Shown piece by piece: positions 61,638 through 64,000 of a stretch of 64,000 nt of DNA (within the stretch, counting starts at the first letter, position 1; every line of letters begins with the position of its first letter). Made by a program: the position numbers and the translations under genes. The DNA comes from Mycobacterium sp. 1164985.4. Its GTDB lineage: Bacteria > Actinomycetota > Actinomycetes > Mycobacteriales > Mycobacteriaceae. The notes under the pieces are model-generated. The model was not told where the DNA came from, did not search any database, and saw only the letters and a program-made list of their open reading frames with translations. The stretch lies in contig NZ_LZMD01000093.1 in the NCBI RefSeq assembly GCF_001668575.1, positions 46,709-110,708 on the forward strand, in the 5' to 3' direction.

Positions 61638-62174
61638 TCAGCGCCCCGACAGCAACAGCAGACCCCATGCCGCGATCGACTGGGCGTCGGTGATGACGCC
61701 GTCGCGCATCATCTGCTCGACCTCGATACAGGTGAACCACTCGCTGTGCATGTCCTGTTCTTCGTGTTCGCGATCATGCTCACCTTCGGTGATGCCCGTG
61801 GCCAGGAACACCCAGCCGCGCTGGCTGCTCATCCCCGGCGCCACGTCGAGCAGGCCGAGGCGGACGAACTCCGTCGCGCGCAGACCCGTCTCTTCGCGCA
61901 GTTCGCGCGCCGCGAGATCGGCGGGCACGAGGTCCTGCTGGTCAGGCGCGGTGCCCTGCGGGAACTCCCACCGCCGCAGGCCCAGTGGATAGCGGAACTG
62001 CTCGACCAGCCGGATCCGGTCGCGATCTCGCGCGATCACCAGGGCGTACGTCGGCTTGTCGACCACCGCATAGATGCCGTCGCTGCCGTCGGGCCGGCGG
62101 ATGTCGTCCTCACGCAGCGTCATCCAGTTGTTCCGGTACACCTCGCGTGAGGCCAGCCGCTCAATGTGGGTCAC
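61638..62174 (-). CDS. Nudix hydrolase, ADP-ribose pyrophosphatase type, altered Nudix box
   Basis: The 178-residue protein resembles ADP-ribose pyrophosphatases: YALVIARDRDRIRLVEQFRY and FPQGTAPDQQDLVPADLAA with RELREETGLRA. The core REUXEEXGU is intact, but the Glu normally found 8 residues before REU is missing. The C-terminus is rich in Glu and His. Position opposite fadD36 is unusual. Hydrolysis of ADP-ribose or NADH-type substrates is likely but not certain. GTG 62174 is used. Confidence 0.83.
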   Translation of the reverse strand: MTHIERLASREVYRNNWMTLREDDIRRPDGSDGIYAVVDKPTYALVIARDRDRIRLVEQFRYPLGLRRWEFPQGTAPDQQDLVPADLAARELREETGLRATEFVRLGLLDVAPGMSSQRGWVFLATGITEGEHDREHEEQDMHSEWFTCIEVEQMMRDGVITDAQSIAAWGLLLLSGR

Positions 62175-62202
62175 GCGCCCAGTATCGCCGAGTCGATGTG
62201 GG

Positions 62203-62208
62203 TAACCT
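62203..62208 (+). promoter_or_regulatory. -10-like hexamer TAACCT, leaderless promoter of fadD36
   Basis: TAACCT ends 8 nt before ATG 62217. The 42-bp divergent region also serves the Nudix gene, whose GTG is preceded by GATACT. Confidence 0.4.
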
Positions 62209-62216
62209 CGCTGCTT

Positions 62217-63617
62217 ATGCTGCTGGCTTCGTTGAACCCCGCCGCCGTCGCGGGTGGCGCCGACATCGAGGACGCTGTCCGCATCGACGGGGCGCAGTTG
62301 TCGCGTAGCGATCTGGTAGGGGCGGCGACCTCGGTGGCCGAACGCGTCGCCGGTGCGCAGCGGGTCGCCGTGCTGGCCACGCCGACGGTCCAGACGGTGC
62401 TGGCGGTGACGGGTTGCCTGATCGCCGGTGTGCCCGCTGTGCCGGTGCCCGCCGACGTCGGCGCCGCCGAGCGTAGGCACATCCTCACCGACTCGGGCGC
62501 GCAGGCGTGGCTGGGCCAGAAGCCAGACGAGACCGAGGCTCTGCAGCACATCCCGGTGCGGCTGCACGCGCGCTCGTGGCACCGCTACGCCGAACCCGCC
62601 GACGAGTCGCCCGCGCTGATCATCTACACCTCCGGCACGACCGGCCCGCCCAAGGGCGTCTCCATCAGCCGTCGCGCGATCGCCGCCGACATCGACGCGC
62701 TCGCCGAGGCGTGGCAGTGGACGCCCGGCGACGTTTTGGTGCACGGGCTGCCGCTGTATCACGTGCACGGGTTGATCCTCGGCCTGCTCGGTTCGCTGCG
62801 CATCGGAAATCGGTTCGTGCACACCGGCAAACCCCGCCCGCAGGACTACGCGGCCGCCGGCGGGTCGCTGTACTTCGGGGTTCCGACGGTATGGTCGCGC
62901 GTGGCCGACGACGTGGAATCCGCCGCAGCGCTGAAGTCGGCTCGGCTGCTGGTCTCGGGCAGCGCCCCGCTGCCGGTGCCGGTGTTCGACAAGCTGGCCG
63001 AGCGAACCGGGCACCGGCCGATCGAGCGTTACGGCTCGACGGAGTCGCTGATCACGATCAGCACCCGCGCCGACGGTGAGCGCAGACCGGGCTGGGTGGG
63101 CCTGCCACTGAGCGGTATCGAGACTCGGTTGGTCGACGAGCGCGGTGCCGCGGTGCCGCACGACGGGGAAACCATTGGCCAGCTTCACGTTCGCGGCGCG
63201 ACGTTGTTCGACGGCTACCTCAATCGGCCCGATGCGACCGCCCAGGTGCTCGACGCCGACGGTTGGTACCGCACCGGCGACGTCGCGGTGATCGACTCCG
63301 ACGGCATGCACCGCATCGTCGGACGCGAGTCCGTCGACCTGATCAAGACCGGCGGCTTCCGGGTCGGGGCGGGGGAGATCGAGACCGCGATGCTGGGGCA
63401 CCCGGGCGTGCGCGAGGTGGCGGTGGTCGGCGTACCCGACGACGACCTCGGTCAGCGCATCGTCGCGTTCGTTGTCGGCGATGCCGGCCCCGACGAGTTG
63501 ATCGAGTTTGTGGCGCAACAGCTTTCGGTGCACAAACGGCCGCGTGAGGTGCGGCTGGTCGACTCGCTGCCCCGCAACGCGATGGGCAAGGTGCTCAAGA
63601 AGGAGCTGGCACGGTGA
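62217..63617 (+). CDS. fadD36: acyl-CoA synthetase FadD36
   Basis: The 466-residue ANL-family enzyme activates fatty acids as acyl-AMP and then acyl-CoA. It has the phosphate loop IIYTSGTTGPPKGVSISR, the A5 motif YGSTESLITI, the A7 motif GWYRTGDVAVID, the hinge KTGGFRVGAGEIE and the C-terminal catalytic Lys in NAMGKVLKKEL. Start MLLASLNPAAV matches M. tuberculosis FadD36 (Rv1193). It is shorter than long-chain FadD enzymes. The next gene overlaps by 4 bp. Confidence 0.92.
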   Translation: MLLASLNPAAVAGGADIEDAVRIDGAQLSRSDLVGAATSVAERVAGAQRVAVLATPTVQTVLAVTGCLIAGVPAVPVPADVGAAERRHILTDSGAQAWLGQKPDETEALQHIPVRLHARSWHRYAEPADESPALIIYTSGTTGPPKGVSISRRAIAADIDALAEAWQWTPGDVLVHGLPLYHVHGLILGLLGSLRIGNRFVHTGKPRPQDYAAAGGSLYFGVPTVWSRVADDVESAAALKSARLLVSGSAPLPVPVFDKLAERTGHRPIERYGSTESLITISTRADGERRPGWVGLPLSGIETRLVDERGAAVPHDGETIGQLHVRGATLFDGYLNRPDATAQVLDADGWYRTGDVAVIDSDGMHRIVGRESVDLIKTGGFRVGAGEIETAMLGHPGVREVAVVGVPDDDLGQRIVAFVVGDAGPDELIEFVAQQLSVHKRPREVRLVDSLPRNAMGKVLKKELAR

Positions 63618-63964
63618 CACTCGAGTTCGACGAGATCTGCATCGACGCACACGATGCGTCGGCGCTGGGCAAGTGGTGGTCGCAGGTGCTCGGCTGGCCA
63701 CACGACGTCGACGCCGACGGCGATGTCGTGCTGCACGCGCCGCCGGGTGCGGGTCCGAACTGGCTGTTCCTCGCAGTGCCCGACGAGAAGGTTGTCAAGA
63801 ACCGCATCCACTTCGACTTTCGGCCCGACGACCAGCAGACCGAGGTCGAGCGCGTCGTCGCCCTTGGCGCACGGCACGTCGACATCGGCCAGGGCGACGA
63901 AACCTGGGTTGTGCTCGCCGATCCCGAGGGCAACGAATTCTGCATCCTGGCCGCCGAAGATTGA
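63614..63964 (+). CDS. VOC/glyoxalase-like protein
   Basis: The 116-residue protein has one VOC fold module (LEFDEICIDAHDASALGKWW, then HVDIGQ and WVVLADPEGNEFCIL). The terminal DPEGNEFC is typical of glyoxalase_6-type domains, but a full set of metal residues is not evident in one module, so it may act as a dimer. GTG 63614 overlaps fadD36 (GTGA). Its substrate is unknown. Confidence 0.8.
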   Translation: MTLEFDEICIDAHDASALGKWWSQVLGWPHDVDADGDVVLHAPPGAGPNWLFLAVPDEKVVKNRIHFDFRPDDQQTEVERVVALGARHVDIGQGDETWVVLADPEGNEFCILAAED

Positions 63965-63981
63965 CCCCTCGGCCCCTATTA

Positions 63982-64000
63982 GCGCGAGCGTGCGTGTTTG
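63982..64000 (+). repeat. second copy of the dispersed repeat head, cut by the window edge
   Basis: GCGCGAGCGTGCGTGTTTG is identical to 53748-53766. It lies 17 bp after the VOC gene stop, the same kind of position as the first copy after fbiC. Confidence 0.85.

Noticed and set aside
61631..61640. GGTTCGAATC resembles a tRNA T-loop
   Set aside because: Flanking bases cannot form the T-stem, and no acceptor or anticodon arm is found.

Overview
The window is chromosomal DNA from a high-GC actinomycete, almost certainly a fast-growing Mycobacterium (Mycolicibacterium). Evidence: an mce operon, MmpL, PimE, LpqW, MshB, FbiC, a WS/DGAT-like acyltransferase and a 13E12-type HNH protein. From about 12 kb onward the gene order follows the M. 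tuberculosis Rv1135A-Rv1193 block as I remember it: thiolase, mcr, mmpL13, sirtuin, omt, F420 protein, pimE, mutT2, typA, lpqW, mshB, fbiC, fdxC, dapC, pruC, pruA, putB, fadD36. No tRNA, rRNA, CRISPR array or complete insertion sequence was found.

Layout. 0-5.3 kb: the 3' end of an mce1/2-type lipid-import operon (mceD partial, mceE lipoprotein, mceF, two Mce-associated membrane proteins). 5.3-11 kb: an internally deleted alpha/beta-hydrolase, a WS/DGAT-like protein, a DUF222/HNH protein, a DoxX protein and a DUF3556-like membrane protein behind a textbook KstR-type palindrome. 11-24 kb: acyl-CoA metabolism (FadR-type regulator, thiolase, enoyl-CoA hydratase, LCAD-type acyl-CoA dehydrogenase; then an EchA10-like protein, Mcr, a dehydrogenase and a nitronate monooxygenase), with a fasciclin protein, gamma-carbonic anhydrase, CPBP protease and MFS pump between. 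24-32.5 kb: a DoxX gene, an unbroken mmpL13-tetR-methyltransferase operon, the sirtuin/GntR pair and two PPM1-like methyltransferases around a DUF1697 gene.

32.5-42.8 kb: MFS pump, acetate symporter with its DUF485 partner, a ferritin-like desaturase, a HhH-GPD protein with a duplicated 3' end, a resolvase catalytic domain, nitroreductase, two Ala/Pro-rich exported proteins, PimE, pterin dehydratase and MutT2. 42.8-51 kb: small membrane and zinc-ribbon proteins where M. tuberculosis has narGHJI, then TypA, LpqW, a ClC channel and MshB. 51-64 kb: FbiC (F420), YceI, ferredoxin FdxC with DapC, the proline-catabolism module (PruC, PruA, PutB), a Nudix hydrolase, FadD36 and a VOC protein.

Regulation. 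Many genes here have a TANNNT hexamer 6-8 nt before the start codon, the pattern of leaderless mycobacterial transcripts. I used it to choose several starts. Palindromes sit on such hexamers before the DUF3556 gene (KstR-like) and the desaturase gene. Other observations of note are mutually exclusive hairpins before fdxC, a triplicated 32-bp unit carrying a ribosome-binding site, a 35-bp tandem repeat at the end of the HhH-GPD gene, and dapC without a canonical start where homology says it should begin.
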